Assembly (NCBI RefSeq): GCF_024713945.1
Contig: NC_134679.1
Location: 5,337,001-5,401,000, forward strand
Reading direction: 5' to 3'
From: Dermatophagoides farinae
Taxonomy: Eukaryota; Arthropoda; Arachnida; Sarcoptiformes; Pyroglyphidae
Length of the DNA: 64,000 nt
Shown: positions 51,456 to 62,661 of the stretch, piece after piece
Layout of the letters: the number at the start of each line of letters is the position of its first letter
Numbering within the stretch: position 1 is the first letter of the stretch
The notes under the pieces: generated by a model
Told to the model about the DNA's origin: nothing
What the model saw: the letters and a program-made list of their open reading frames with translations, nothing else
Databases searched by the model: none
Position numbers and translations under genes: made by a program

Positions 51456-52286
51456 TTACATCAGAACATCATCCATCATTTCGTCTGGTACTTGTTGTCC
51501 ATTTAAATCATCAATATTTTCATTTTCTTCAGATTTCATTCGCCATTCATCAAGATCACGATCCAGATCATCGGCTGAAATGTTTTGGTTTCTATTGTTA
51601 TTGTTACTGTTGTTGAAACGTCGACGTTGTTGTGAATAATTATTACCACGATAATTGTTATTTGAATTTAAATTATTATTCTGTCGTCTAGAGGTAGATG
51701 TTTTCGATTTTAGAAACGATGTAAATGAATCTTCATTTTGTGAATTAATCATTGTTATGTGCAATGGTTCACCATCAAGTGGAACACCATTTAATTTGTT
51801 ACGTGCAGCTATGGCTTCATCACGACGTTCAAATTCTACTTCACCAGTGCATAGACTTGTACCATGTTGATCATAATGTACGAATGCATGATTCAGATTA
51901 CCGTATGTTATGAATAATTCATTTAGATCTTCAGTGGTAACATTTGGTGCTAGATTCGATATATGCAATGTGCCCGATTGATGAAATGATGATCGATTTC
52001 GATCGAAATTCATTGGTCGTGGGCGATTCTGTTGAAAATTGAATGGACGTTTAGGCATATTCCGATTGTAATTATTACGGCCACCATTATTAAATGATCG
52101 ATAACCATTTCCACTATTAAATCGATGATTGTTTCGATAATTACCAGAATTTCTATTGAAACTATTTTGATGATTATTCATTCGTCCACTACCACCTCCT
52201 GCAAATTTTCTGGGTCCACGGATTTTATCCATACGGATAATTTCATCCAATGACATGTCAATCTTTGAATTTGAATCGGTATCCAT
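51456..52286 (-). CDS. ALYREF: ALYREF/THOC4 mRNA export adaptor
   Basis: A single-exon frame of 276 residues. ALYREF binds spliced mRNA with the TREX complex, contacts UAP56 and hands mRNA to the NXF1 export receptor. The N-terminal UAP56-binding motif KIDMSLDEIIRMDKI (about 8-22) and the C-terminal copy ISADDLDRDLDEWRMKS are both present. The central RRM (about 103-180) has GTLHISNLAPNVT (RNP2) and the RNP1-equivalent TGEVEFERRDEA, plus the family hallmark NGVPLDGEPL. Arg/Asn/Gly-rich linkers flank the RRM in place of the usual RGG regions, with Asn enrichment typical of this genome. Start ATG 52286 precedes the UAP56 motif directly. Confidence 0.93.
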   Translation of the reverse strand: MDTDSNSKIDMSLDEIIRMDKIRGPRKFAGGGSGRMNNHQNSFNRNSGNYRNNHRFNSGNGYRSFNNGGRNNYNRNMPKRPFNFQQNRPRPMNFDRNRSSFHQSGTLHISNLAPNVTTEDLNELFITYGNLNHAFVHYDQHGTSLCTGEVEFERRDEAIAARNKLNGVPLDGEPLHITMINSQNEDSFTSFLKSKTSTSRRQNNNLNSNNNYRGNNYSQQRRRFNNSNNNNRNQNISADDLDRDLDEWRMKSEENENIDDLNGQQVPDEMMDDVLM

Positions 52287-55008
52287 TTACAATCGATTTT
52301 TGTAAATTCGTAAAACTGAAAATCAAAAGAAAAACCTTTAAATAATAATTTATTTTTTTTTAAAGAAATCATAACAAACCTTTTGGAAATTCTAACAGCA
52401 ATAATTAAAGAAAATCAATTTTAAAATTATGAAAATGTCACGATTAGGAATAAACAAAAAAATTCTTTCCTTGCGAAACAAAATTCTCAAAAAGCCGCTC
52501 GAATTTGATGACCAGAGAAAAAAAAAATTTTGGACTCAGGCTGTTTTTATAAAACGTTCATAAACAATGTTACGGAATCTTCGAGGCCATCTGGTGACTA
52601 ATTTTATAACTTTAATGAAAAAATTCGAATCATTCGATAAATCCATTTTTTTTCATTATCGATTTTGAAATCTGTTTGATGATTAAAATTTGAAATTTTC
52701 AATTCATTATCAATCATGATGATAATATTTGATGATTGTAAATCATTTAACCCGAATAACCGTACAAAATTCAACTATTGACATGGATGACAATGCACAA
52801 ATCATATATCATATATCATACGTGATTTAATTTTATTGAATGTTTTTTCAACTCTTGCCTGAAGAACAAACTTATAATTAAATCAATCAATTTAAACTGT
52901 TCATATCGATCAAATCCAATGAAAGAATTAATGAAGAATTCTGAAAAGTAAATCGATTTAGATCCTATTTTGTTGTTTTTCACGTTCGAATCATCTGCTG
53001 CATTATGAACAACAATTATAACCCGATTCTAATATAAGAACGAAAAATCAACCAACCATGAACATGGATTTTTATCTACAACGATTACGATTACCATCTC
53101 CTAACGATTTTTATCATTTGCATTCATAATCATTATATATCTTTATCATCGTCAACGACGACGACGACAAAAAAAGAAATTTCTTACATTTTCCATTCAT
53201 CTTCAAGTTCAGTTAACTTTTCTGTTTCAATGTGAATGATAATTGAAAAATTCAGCAAATAATCAATCCTAAATGAATGAAAAAAAAAATATTTCATCAT
53301 CATCATCATTGCCGTAATCGTCGTCAACTTTATTACATTTTGCATCATCATTTTATTTTGTCAATATGTCCGAACCGTTATGATATTTTTTTTGGTAGTG
53401 GTTGCTGCCGAATTCGTTTGAAGCAACCATTACCATCATCATCATCATCATTATTGTCTAAATTTCCTGTTCATCTTTACCTATATATTTATTCGTGTGT
53501 TTATTCATATGTCACGGCAGTACGCCTTCCAACAACAACAACAACCGAAATAGAAAAAAATGTAATAATAATAATTGGCTTTTATGATCCATAACCGCTT
53601 ATTTGATATACATTCAATCATACGTTTGTTTGTTCCTCATGGATACAACAACAACTATCTGTTGCCATCAATGTTGTTCATTTGTTTTTTTTCTGTTTAG
53701 TTTATTTGATTTAGATTTTTCCATATTGACAGTAGTTAAGGAAATTGTGATTTTTGAATTTGTTAAACTAAATATCCGTTTATGTATTGAACAAAATATG
53801 GAAAAAATTCATCATAAATTGTTTGATGTTTGATATTTGTGTGCGTTACTATGTTAAAATCAATCAGATAAATGTTTGTCGTGCTTGTATGTTTGTTAAT
53901 CATCATGTTGATTATATGGCTACTTCAATGTTGACAGATAAAACCAAATGAAATGATGGAACTAAACAATGTCGCTCTATCAGAGCTGCTAGTTTGGATT
54001 GATTGTGGTTATGGTTATTATTGGTGATGTTGATTATTGTAATGATCATCATCATCATCATCATCATCATCATTATAATTTAAATCATAATCATAATATA
54101 ATAACCATAGGCAACCAAACAAAAAAAATATCACATCGATCATTTGTTCCAAACACACTAATAATAGATGAATGATCATCAGTCATCAGGCTATGTCGTA
54201 TTTGTAATTTGATATCATAGTTCCTTATTTTTTCTCTGAAAAAAAATCTTCATTTTTCTCTACTAATAATCATAATGACATATATGATTTTTGTAGCGCC
54301 ACTGTAAATAATCATCTATATTTTGACATTTGTATGGTGAATGTTTTTCTGTGTATTTGTGTGTGTGTGTGTGTGTGTATGCTGTCAATCTTGTTCATTT
54401 GGCGACATATCAACGACACATCGACCATCAGATTCATCGATAATAGCAATGAAAATGTTTATTAACTTATTATCGATGGAAAGTGGTGGAGATTAACCGC
54501 CAAAAAAAAGACCGATCGATATTTTGGTCTGTTTGATTGATTGATTGATCGATCGATTAATCTCATCTATCATCTTGGTTTTTTTAAAAAGTTTTTTTTT
54601 TAATATCCAAATTTTTTATTACCACCATTGTGTCTCGAGAAACATATAAATATTTTTAAATGTCTTCTATTGTCAAAATTTTTTTTAATTATCATCAGTG
54701 ATTACTTGGAATGATTTCAACACTTAGAGTGGATTCCACCAGTCTCTCCCTCTCTCTCTATCTCTCTTTTTCTGTATAATAATTGATTTTAATTTCAAAT
54801 TTAAATCATTTATTATATGTGTGAAGGCCATTCTTTTTTCGTCATTCAATAATAATAATAACAATTGTTATTTGTGCGATACGATATGATAATGCCACAG
54901 ATTTATACATAATATAATCAAATAAACATCCTAATAAAACGACGTCTTATTATAGTGATATTGTTGTTTCTTTTTCTTTAAGAAAACCAACTAAAATCAT
55001 TGGCCATC
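52287..55008. other. Noncoding 2.7-kb stretch upstream of ALYREF and the orphan gene
   Basis: Divergent upstream DNA between ALYREF (minus) and the orphan gene (plus). It has (ATC)n at about 54046-54073, (GT)n at about 54357-54378 and (GATC/GATT)n near 54530-54560. A 105-codon His/Ser/Pro-containing frame at 53277-53594 starts in a poly-A run and is not convincing. TTTCTTTTTCTTTAAG before 54982 could be a splice acceptor. Confidence 0.4.
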
Positions 55009-55769
55009 ATGAAGCAATCATTTATAATTGAACCAGTATTAGATACAGCCGATATGATGATTATCGATACGGAAAATGACAATTACACTGATCATGATAA
55101 TGATGATCAAATTCAATTATTTCGGTATGAATTTGAACAACTACAGCAACAATTTTCATCTATTAAAAAGCATTATAGCCGTATATTGAATGATATGATT
55201 GATATGGAAAAATTATTTGATCAATTCGAATTACAATCGCATCAATTTCGAAGAAAATTTCTGAAAAATTGGCCACAAATAAAAAAACATGATCACCGTT
55301 TCCATACAAACAATAATGATGACGTTGTAAACACTTTCAATGTGAATTCAAAATATTCGAATCAATCGGTTATCAATTTGAACATTGACTGCCGACAATC
55401 TATCCATGATCAGATAATGAACAACATCAAACAACAACAATTAAAATCGAATTCGTATATCGATGAAGAAATGAATGTTGATCATCAATGTGAACAGAAA
55501 AAAAATTATCCAAAAATCAATGAATTAAATGTAGATAATGTTGATTCACTTTCATTGAATACAATAGATCATTTGATCGATTCATTATGTAAAGATGCAA
55601 TTATTGATCCACGTGTTATCAATGAAAACGGTAATTACCTATTTAATAGTATTATTGTTGATAACGAGAATATCGAACAACAACAACAACAACAACAGCA
55701 TGTTTCAGATGATAATGGTTTCATTCCAGAATTTCCACAATTAATTCAATTGGCTATAGAAACAATCAC

Positions 55770-55803
<34 letters not shown>

Positions 55804-56562
55804 AGTATGAAAACTGCCGAAGAATTTCGTTCTAGTGATGAATTAATATTGGAAAGCCCTCGACTTGATTATCATACACCTTTTGATTCATTATCAGATG
55901 TTCAAGAATTATTATCAGATGAATCCGGTTGTGCAGAAGTGTTAGATTATGATCCAACATCTGACGAAAATTCTGATACAACATTAACAACATCTCCTTC
56001 AAATGAAATCGAATCATCGGATAATATAGGATGTTTGAATTCGAAAAAATCCGTATCATTTGAAATCAATGATTCAGCTATTATCAGTGAAAAACATGAA
56101 ATGGAAAATGAAAACATTTGCAATATCAATGTTAATGAAAATAATAATAATGATGATGGCAATGGATTTCCAAATGAACTACGAATCGATATTGGTCGTG
56201 ACCAAAATGATAATAAATCATTTGAATTTTTCATTCGTGATCAAGATGGACAACCAATACGTGAACGTATCATTTTGAAACCGATACCAAAATCATCCGA
56301 ACAAAATAATGAATACACTGTGAATACAAAGAAAAATAAATATTGTAACGATGATGATGATGATGATTATGATTATGGTGATTTTTCATTCAATAATAAT
56401 AATCTTATCAAACCACGATCACCATCACTTGATCATGATGGAAGTAGTCAATCATCGTCAATTGACGAACAAAATTATGATTGGCGTACAATGCGAAATT
56501 TCTGGGAACGACGTTCACTTGGTCCACATTATCGTTTTGGTCAGAAAAAATTTAAAAAATGA
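55009..56562 (+). CDS. Acidic orphan protein with coiled-coil N-terminus
   Basis: A single frame of 517 residues from ATG 55009; an upstream TTG at 55000 is in frame. I do not recognise a family. Residues about 30-85 are rich in Gln/Leu/Phe with heptad-like spacing (FRYEFEQLQQQFSSIKKHYS) and may form a coiled coil. The middle is Asn/Asp-rich with poly-Gln and a run of ten Asp residues. KKSVSFEI fits the RVxF-type PP1-docking consensus. The last 30 residues are distinctive and basic/aromatic (NYDWRTMRNFWERR, then SLGPHYRFG). Good ATG context, codon use like its neighbours, and convergent placement to CDT1 support a real gene. A pyrimidine tract and AAG just upstream suggest a 5' UTR intron. 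Confidence 0.72.
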
Positions 56563-56903
56563 ATTTATTTATTTTATTTTATTTTTTTTTGAATTTCAAG
56601 TCAACCACATGCTCTTTTATTTATTTTGTTGAAAAGTTGCATATATTGTATATGATTGAATAATTTTTTTTTCGTTTTGATTATTATCATTAAAAAAAAC
56701 ATTTTATTTATGGTTTTCACACAAACAATATATTTGATTAATTTACTAATTTCAATCTCGAAGAAGAAAAATAAAAAGAGAATCAGAAATGAGAAAGAAT
56801 GAAAGTATCGAAATAAATTCTGACAAAATGTTAGAGAAAAAAGATGAGATTAGAGAAAAATGTTTTAAATCCAAAAAAAAAAAAAAAACGAAAATGAAAA
56901 AGA
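56563..56903. other. Shared 3' region of the orphan gene and CDT1
   Basis: 340 bases between the two stops. Plus-strand AATAAA occurs at about 56768 and minus-strand AATAAA at about 56709, so the two transcripts probably overlap at their 3' ends. Confidence 0.45.
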
Positions 56904-58827
56904 TTAATTTGATTGCAATTTTTGCATATGTTTACGAAATGCTTGACAAAGATTGGCCAATGGATATGTTGTATCGATCTGTATATATTCAGCATTCTGT
57001 AATTGAATTACTTTAATCCATTTTGTACCAATAACGTCCAATTCAAATTTGCATAAATAATCCAGGTGGCTACGTGATTCTCCGATTGACATTGGCATAC
57101 TATTCGATATTCGTTGTATAAGATCCTCTTTTTCAATCGAACGTATTGATGATCCAAGAAAACAATCATAAATAATACGAGATATATCGACCAATTTCGA
57201 TAGCATACGTATTTCACGATCTTTTTCCGGTGGTCGACGCATTAATCGTGCTAATTTTGCTGCTTCTTTTGCACGTACTTTATTCAATAAATCGGATGAT
57301 ATTCCTTTCAACAGGCCAGATTTGATTTTATTCTTATCATCGACACCATCATTTTCATTGGATTTATTTTTGTCATTTATCGAACATTCAGATTTAGATT
57401 TAGCCGATTCAATAGTAGTTTGTTTTGGCCCAAAATAATCAAGAATCGTACTTTTTTTAACAGTTTTATTCGATGATGATCCAATTGGTTTACTTGGCAA
57501 CAATGTATAGTCGGGTTTTATGTCTGGAATAGAATCCAATCGAAACATTGGATGCCAACGATAAATTTGATCATCATCATTTAGATTTAATTTCATTTGT
57601 GATAAAAATTTTAAATGTTCAACACGTGTCAATTCCAGTAAATAGCGATGAAATTCTTTTTCACGATTTAATAATGTTCCAACGGAATTCAAACATTTCA
57701 TATTATTCTGAGCATATATTGGTGTCAATACAAGTTTACAGTGGCCGGCATATAGCTCCCAAGCTAGACGGAATCGTGGATTTTGTTTCATAATGGTCAA
57801 AATTTTCAACATTGCATCCAATGTAAATGTTCGATGTGTAGAATCTTCAACTACTTGTTTCATTTTATCGAATGTACAAACTTCTTGTCGTTTATACATT
57901 CGCCATGAATTATAGTCGATAATTTTGAATAAATCTACTAAACGTTTAAATGATTTTGGCAATGGTAAATCAAATTCATTTTGATCATCAGAATTTTTTT
58001 TCGATGGTGTTTTCAGTAATGATCCAAAAAAATTTCGTGGTTTAATTGGCGATGATACGCTGTTGAATTTGTTGATCGATGATGGTGATGATGAAATAGC
58101 CACCGCTTTCATTGGCGATCCAAATATTGTCGTCGTTTTTCGTGGACTTGATTTAATTGGTGACGATTTTATCGGGCTGTTAATATTTTGTTGATATTTA
58201 ATTTTCATCTCTTTAAATTGTCGAATCTTTTCGCCACAATTATTAATATTGACCAATTGTTCTTTAAGTTTCGAAAGATTTTTACATGATCGTAATTGTT
58301 CTTTAATATCATCAGCTTTCATCAATGGTGTTTGTGCCATTGCCGATGATGATTTCATTGTCACCGATTCAGAATTCTTTTCCTGTTGCTTTTGATTTAA
58401 GGAAATCACTGAAAGAATTTGATGAACTATCATTATTATTGTTTTGATCACTATGCGAAGAAGAATCGATACAATCATCAAAATCGAGTTTTCGGATCAC
58501 GTCGGCTGGACCAAAATCGATTGGACAACGTCCACGACGAACCATTTTAGTTTCAGTATGTATTGTCGATGTTTTTTTCGATATTGTTGTAGTTTTTGAT
58601 TTTTTTGATGCCGGTGCACTTTTCGTTACATTCGTAATAGCACGACGACGTTTTGGTGTTGGTTTTTTCGAAATAATTTCCTCAATATTTTCATTTGTAC
58701 AAATGGATTTATTTACCAAACAATCATTATTGATGATGATTGATTTACCATTTTTTCGTTGTTTTGAATTCGAAATTGTATTGAAATAATCGGTAATATT
58801 ACGTTGATTCGTATTATTAGCAGCCAT
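56904..58827 (-). CDS. CDT1: CDT1 DNA replication licensing factor
   Basis: Two minus-strand exons, 58827-58473 and 58408-56904, are joined across a 64-base intron (donor GATT|GTATCG, acceptor TTCTTTCAG) that reconciles two overlapping frames, giving 619 residues. CDT1 loads MCM2-7 onto origins in G1 and is destroyed in S phase. The N-terminus has a PCNA-binding degron-type PIP box, QRNITDYF at residues 8-15 with the Thr-Asp pair. The geminin-binding domain runs about 263-408 (LPLPKSFKRLVDLFKIID, NPRFRLAWELY). The C-terminal MCM-binding winged helix is about 510-605. A second PIP-like element, KSTILDYF, is at about 438-445. The middle is Ser/Lys-rich with many S-P sites (IKSSPRK), possible CDK targets. 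The intron donor is only moderately good, so the exon edge could shift slightly. Confidence 0.9.
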
Positions 58828-59249
58828 TATGATGATGATAATGAAAAATCCAAAATAAAAATTAAAAGAAAAGTTTCGATATACAACGTGTGATGATTAA
58901 AGAGCTTCAAAAATATCGAAAAAAATTAAATGTCCCAAAGAACGATGAGACGAAACAAAGAGACAGATCGTGTCATGAATAAAAACATACACACACACAC
59001 ACACACACGGTAACATTAAAAAATGCTACTACCACACTATTGGCAACTGTATTTTGGCGGTAAAATAATTTCGAAACCATTCATAAATGACGTGTAAGTA
59101 AAATACTCTTTTTAAAAAAAATTTTCAAAATGAATTTTATTCTCTTTTCATTCATAATTTGTACATGTTTTTGTTTTTGTTTTTTTTTGGTGAAAAAATT
59201 AAAATTTTTGTTTCTTAAATATAGAAAAATTCAAATACTTTTCTGAAAG
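58828..59249. promoter_or_regulatory. CDT1 upstream region with E2F-like site
   Basis: TTTTGGCGGTAAAA at 59052-59065 differs by one base from the classic E2F site TTTGGCGGGAAA, and lies about 225 bases upstream of the CDT1 start. CDT1 is a known E2F target in animals. A (CA)n tract at 58987-59008 lies between, and the minus-strand AATAAA of PSMD14 is at about 59141. Confidence 0.45.
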
Positions 59250-60238
59250 CTAATCAAAAACGACAGCCGAAAGCATTGTACCAAGTGATTGAACAATATT
59301 ATTCGTCATCAATTTATCAACATTTTCTTCCAAATGTCGTTTTGGATCTTGTTTACCAACATTTTTAATTGCCAATTGTTGTGGTGTAAGTTTATCCTCT
59401 TCTTCAACAGCTTTGTTATACGATTTGGCCAATTCGAGCATATGTTCAACACTTGATTCATTGATTGAACAATGTTCTTTGAAATTTTTCAACTGTAAGC
59501 CTTCCATCCAAGATTTTTTATGCAAATTTAGTAACATTTTTTGTTCCAATTCATTTTTACGATAATTGATTGCGATCGAATAATAATGGCGATTAAGACC
59601 ATGTATCAATGCTTGAATAGATGGTTTGTTTAAATGGCCCAAATTCGATGTAGTTTGTCGAGGTTCTTGACCAAGAACCATAGTATTCGGATTGATCAAT
59701 CGAAAAGCATCAATAACAACTTTTCCTTTGACCGATTGGATTGGATCAATAACAACAGCAACGGCACGATCAGATAGTGCTTCGAATGATTGTTGTGTAT
59801 TGATATCGACACCGGATAACCAACAACCGAAACCAGGATGAGAATGATACCATCCAACCACCATTTCGGGACGTCCAGTTTGTCTTAACATGTCCAACAT
59901 TTTAGCTTGAAACACCGGATCAACGGCTTCAACACTTACACCCTGTAAAAAAGCATTATTTAAGCAAAAAAATGAACCAAAAAACGGAAATTTACCGTTC
60001 CAGATTGTGGCATAGCAAAAACATCGATAACACGAACAGTGTAATCATCAACAAATTCGCCCAACATTAGACCCATAACTTCCATTGGAACACCAGCTCG
60101 GCCATGTTTTAACATTTTCAACAATGCTAATGATGAAATGTATACTTGTTCAGCAGTATCAACAACTGGGCCATCACTTTGAGCACCACCAGAACTTAAA
60201 TTCTGTAAACCGCTACTTAATCGCAAAAGACGATCCAT
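59250..60238 (-). CDS. PSMD14: 26S proteasome deubiquitinase PSMD14/Rpn11
   Basis: Minus-strand exons 60238-59996 and 59942-59250 join between codons to 311 residues, against 310 in man. Rpn11 is the lid metalloprotease that removes ubiquitin chains as substrates enter the proteasome. The MPN+/JAMM site is complete: Glu53 in [24 protein letters not shown] with His114, His116 and Asp127, and the following [19 protein letters not shown]. The C-terminal helix that docks into the lid helical bundle ([17 protein letters not shown]) is also conserved. It is the most conserved protein in the window. Its intron is 53 bases. It shares a 410-base upstream region with ALG8. Confidence 0.97.
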
Positions 60239-60648
60239 TTTAGTATGAAAAAATTTTCAATTCAATTAAACAAGGACAATGATCAAAAATGAGTAAAAAA
60301 TCACGATTGTCAAACAAACAGGAGTAAAAACTGCTGAGGATTTGTGATTCAGCAGAAATGGATGGTAAATAATAACTTTAGTGATAATCATTTGAAAAAA
60401 GGCGTGGTCAATTTGAATTATATTTGTTAGGATCACGTGATATTCGATACTCCTTTTATAACAAAGTGTATTTTATTTATTCAAAGTTGACGTGCACATT
60501 TCGGTTATTTTAATTAGATTTTTTTTTTGTTCAAAAACTATAGTTATTGATCACGATTTATTGTTGGATAAAAAAAAATCGAATGTGAATGATTGTATGA
60601 TTTTTACAAATCTAAAATCAGTACATAGTTCGTCATCAATCGAACAGA
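60239..60648. promoter_or_regulatory. Bidirectional upstream region of PSMD14 and ALG8
   Basis: 410 bases separate two divergent start codons, too little for distant independent promoters. A perfect 10-base palindrome, ATCACGTGAT at 60433-60442, contains a CACGTG E-box (bHLH-zipper type). No TATA box is clearly placed. Confidence 0.4.
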
Positions 60649-62661
60649 ATGACTGCAACAGATTTACGTTCAAAATCTAGATCGTCAATTACCCGTGGTA
60701 GTGATGATCATAAACGGATAAAGGAAAAGAGATCCGAATATGATTCTGGAACCATTTGGTTTATGTTCTATTCAACAGCAACGATCGTAACATGTATAAA
60801 GTTTTTATTAATACCATCATAGTAAGTTGTATTTTTTTCGAATTAATTTTCTAAAGTATTTTGTTTCATCTAGTTATTCTACCGATCTCGAAGTTCATCG
60901 TAATTGGATGGCAATCACTTATAATAAACCATTATCGGAATGGTATTCAGAGGTAAAGGAATGATAGAATCATTGATTTTTGACTAATTGCCTCTGTAAA
61001 TAGAGTACATCGAAATGGACATTAGATTATCCACCATTTTTTGCCTATTTTGAATATATTCTAGCATATTTGGCAAAATTTTTCGATAAAAATATGCTTC
61101 AAATACAACAAGATCCATACATGTCACCGGAAACTTTGTTTTATATGCGTTTAACCGTTATCATAAGTGATCTAGTCTATTATTACGGTGTATATCAATG
61201 GATTCGTTTGATGTATAAACGAAAACCACACATATTTACTTCGTTGCCGGCAATGTGTACACGTTCGAATTTTTTTCAATCATCCACTTCGTTCAGTCAT
61301 ATTGTACTATTCATATTCAATATCGGACATTTGATTGTGGATCATGTTCATTTTCAATATAATGGATTCTTAAACGGAATGCTTCTCATTTCAATGGCCA
61401 ATATTTGTAATCAAAAAATTTATTGGGGATCATTTTGGTTTGCCGTATTATTGAATTTCAAACATATCTATCTTTATATGGCACCGGCTTATTTTATTTA
61501 TTTATTTATTGAACATTGTTTAATTCGCGATTCACGAGGTTCAATCACAATGAAAATTCGTTTGAATATCCTGTTACGTTTAATTGCCATAGTGATTGGT
61601 GTATTTGTTGTTTCATTCTTGCCATTCATCATAAATGGTCAATTTTATAATCTAATCAATCGATTATTTCCATTTCAACGTGGATTAACACATTCATATT
61701 GGGCACCAAATTTTTGGGCACTTTATAATGGTTATGATTTATTAATGGCAAGATTCTATCGTACTACTGATCGTCAATCACCATACACAGGTGGTCTTGT
61801 TCAACAATCCGAACATTTAATATTGCCAACAATAACACCAGCAATTACTTTGGCTATAATTGTCGTGATCATAATCGTAAGTATATATCTATTTAAATTT
61901 TCCATCAATTTATTAATAATTTTTTTTTCGAAAAAAAAATCTAGACTATTTCAGCCACCTATATCCATCAACAACAAAACAATAATAGAACAAAAACAAC
62001 AGCATCACGAAATCAGAATCAAAATCGAAATTCCGTTGCATATGCACCAGAAATACGATTTCTTCATCTAATACTTTTATCAAGTTTAACATTTTTTGAA
62101 TTCGGTTATCATGTACATGAAAAATCGATTCTATTGGTCATACCATCGCTTATTCCGTTGATATTTGTTAATATTGATTATGCACAAATATTTTTACTAA
62201 TATCCATTGCTGGTTATTATTCACTATTCCCGTTGTTATATAAAGAAGCCGAAGCAATGTTAAAAGTATTGTTAATGGCCATTCATTTATTATTAAGTTT
62301 TGGTACATTGAATAGCCGATATCGGATAGTCAAACGATGGGTAATTGAAAAAATTACTACCTATGTAGATAGTGATGATGATTATGGAACTGAACATGAA
62401 GTAATGCGTGAAATAAAAGATGAATTTCGTGAAAATCCACCATTTTCATTTCTAAAATTACCATTATTAAATGTATTGGAATCTATTTACATTTTGGGCT
62501 TCATTTTTATTCATTCTGTCTATACATTTGGCCCGTATATCTTTCCCGATGCATTTGAACGATTACAATTTTTACCATTATTATTGATTTCAATATATTG
62601 TTCAGCTGGTATACTTTATTGTTACAATTGGTTATTTACAATGTTTTTCTTTACATCATAA
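60649..62661 (+). CDS. ALG8: ALG8 dolichyl-phosphate-glucose glucosyltransferase
   Basis: Exons 60649-60821, 60874-60952, 61004-61876 and 61945-62661 join in phase to 613 residues (human 526). ALG8 is an ER multi-pass enzyme that adds the second glucose to the lipid-linked oligosaccharide for N-glycosylation, using dolichyl-phosphate-glucose. Family landmarks are [19 protein letters not shown] (with the luminal Asp/His), [18 protein letters not shown] at about 85-102, [70 protein letters not shown] and [15 protein letters not shown]. At least ten hydrophobic segments are visible. A Gln/Asn/Arg-rich insertion occurs just after the last splice, and the C-terminal part is longer than in vertebrates. 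The first exon is a short hydrophilic leader. (A)AATAAA clusters follow at 62803-62830. Confidence 0.93.

Noticed and set aside
53277-53594. 105-codon plus-strand frame with Ser/His/Thr runs
   Set aside because: Start lies in a poly-A run, composition follows ATC/AAC repeats, no conserved motif.
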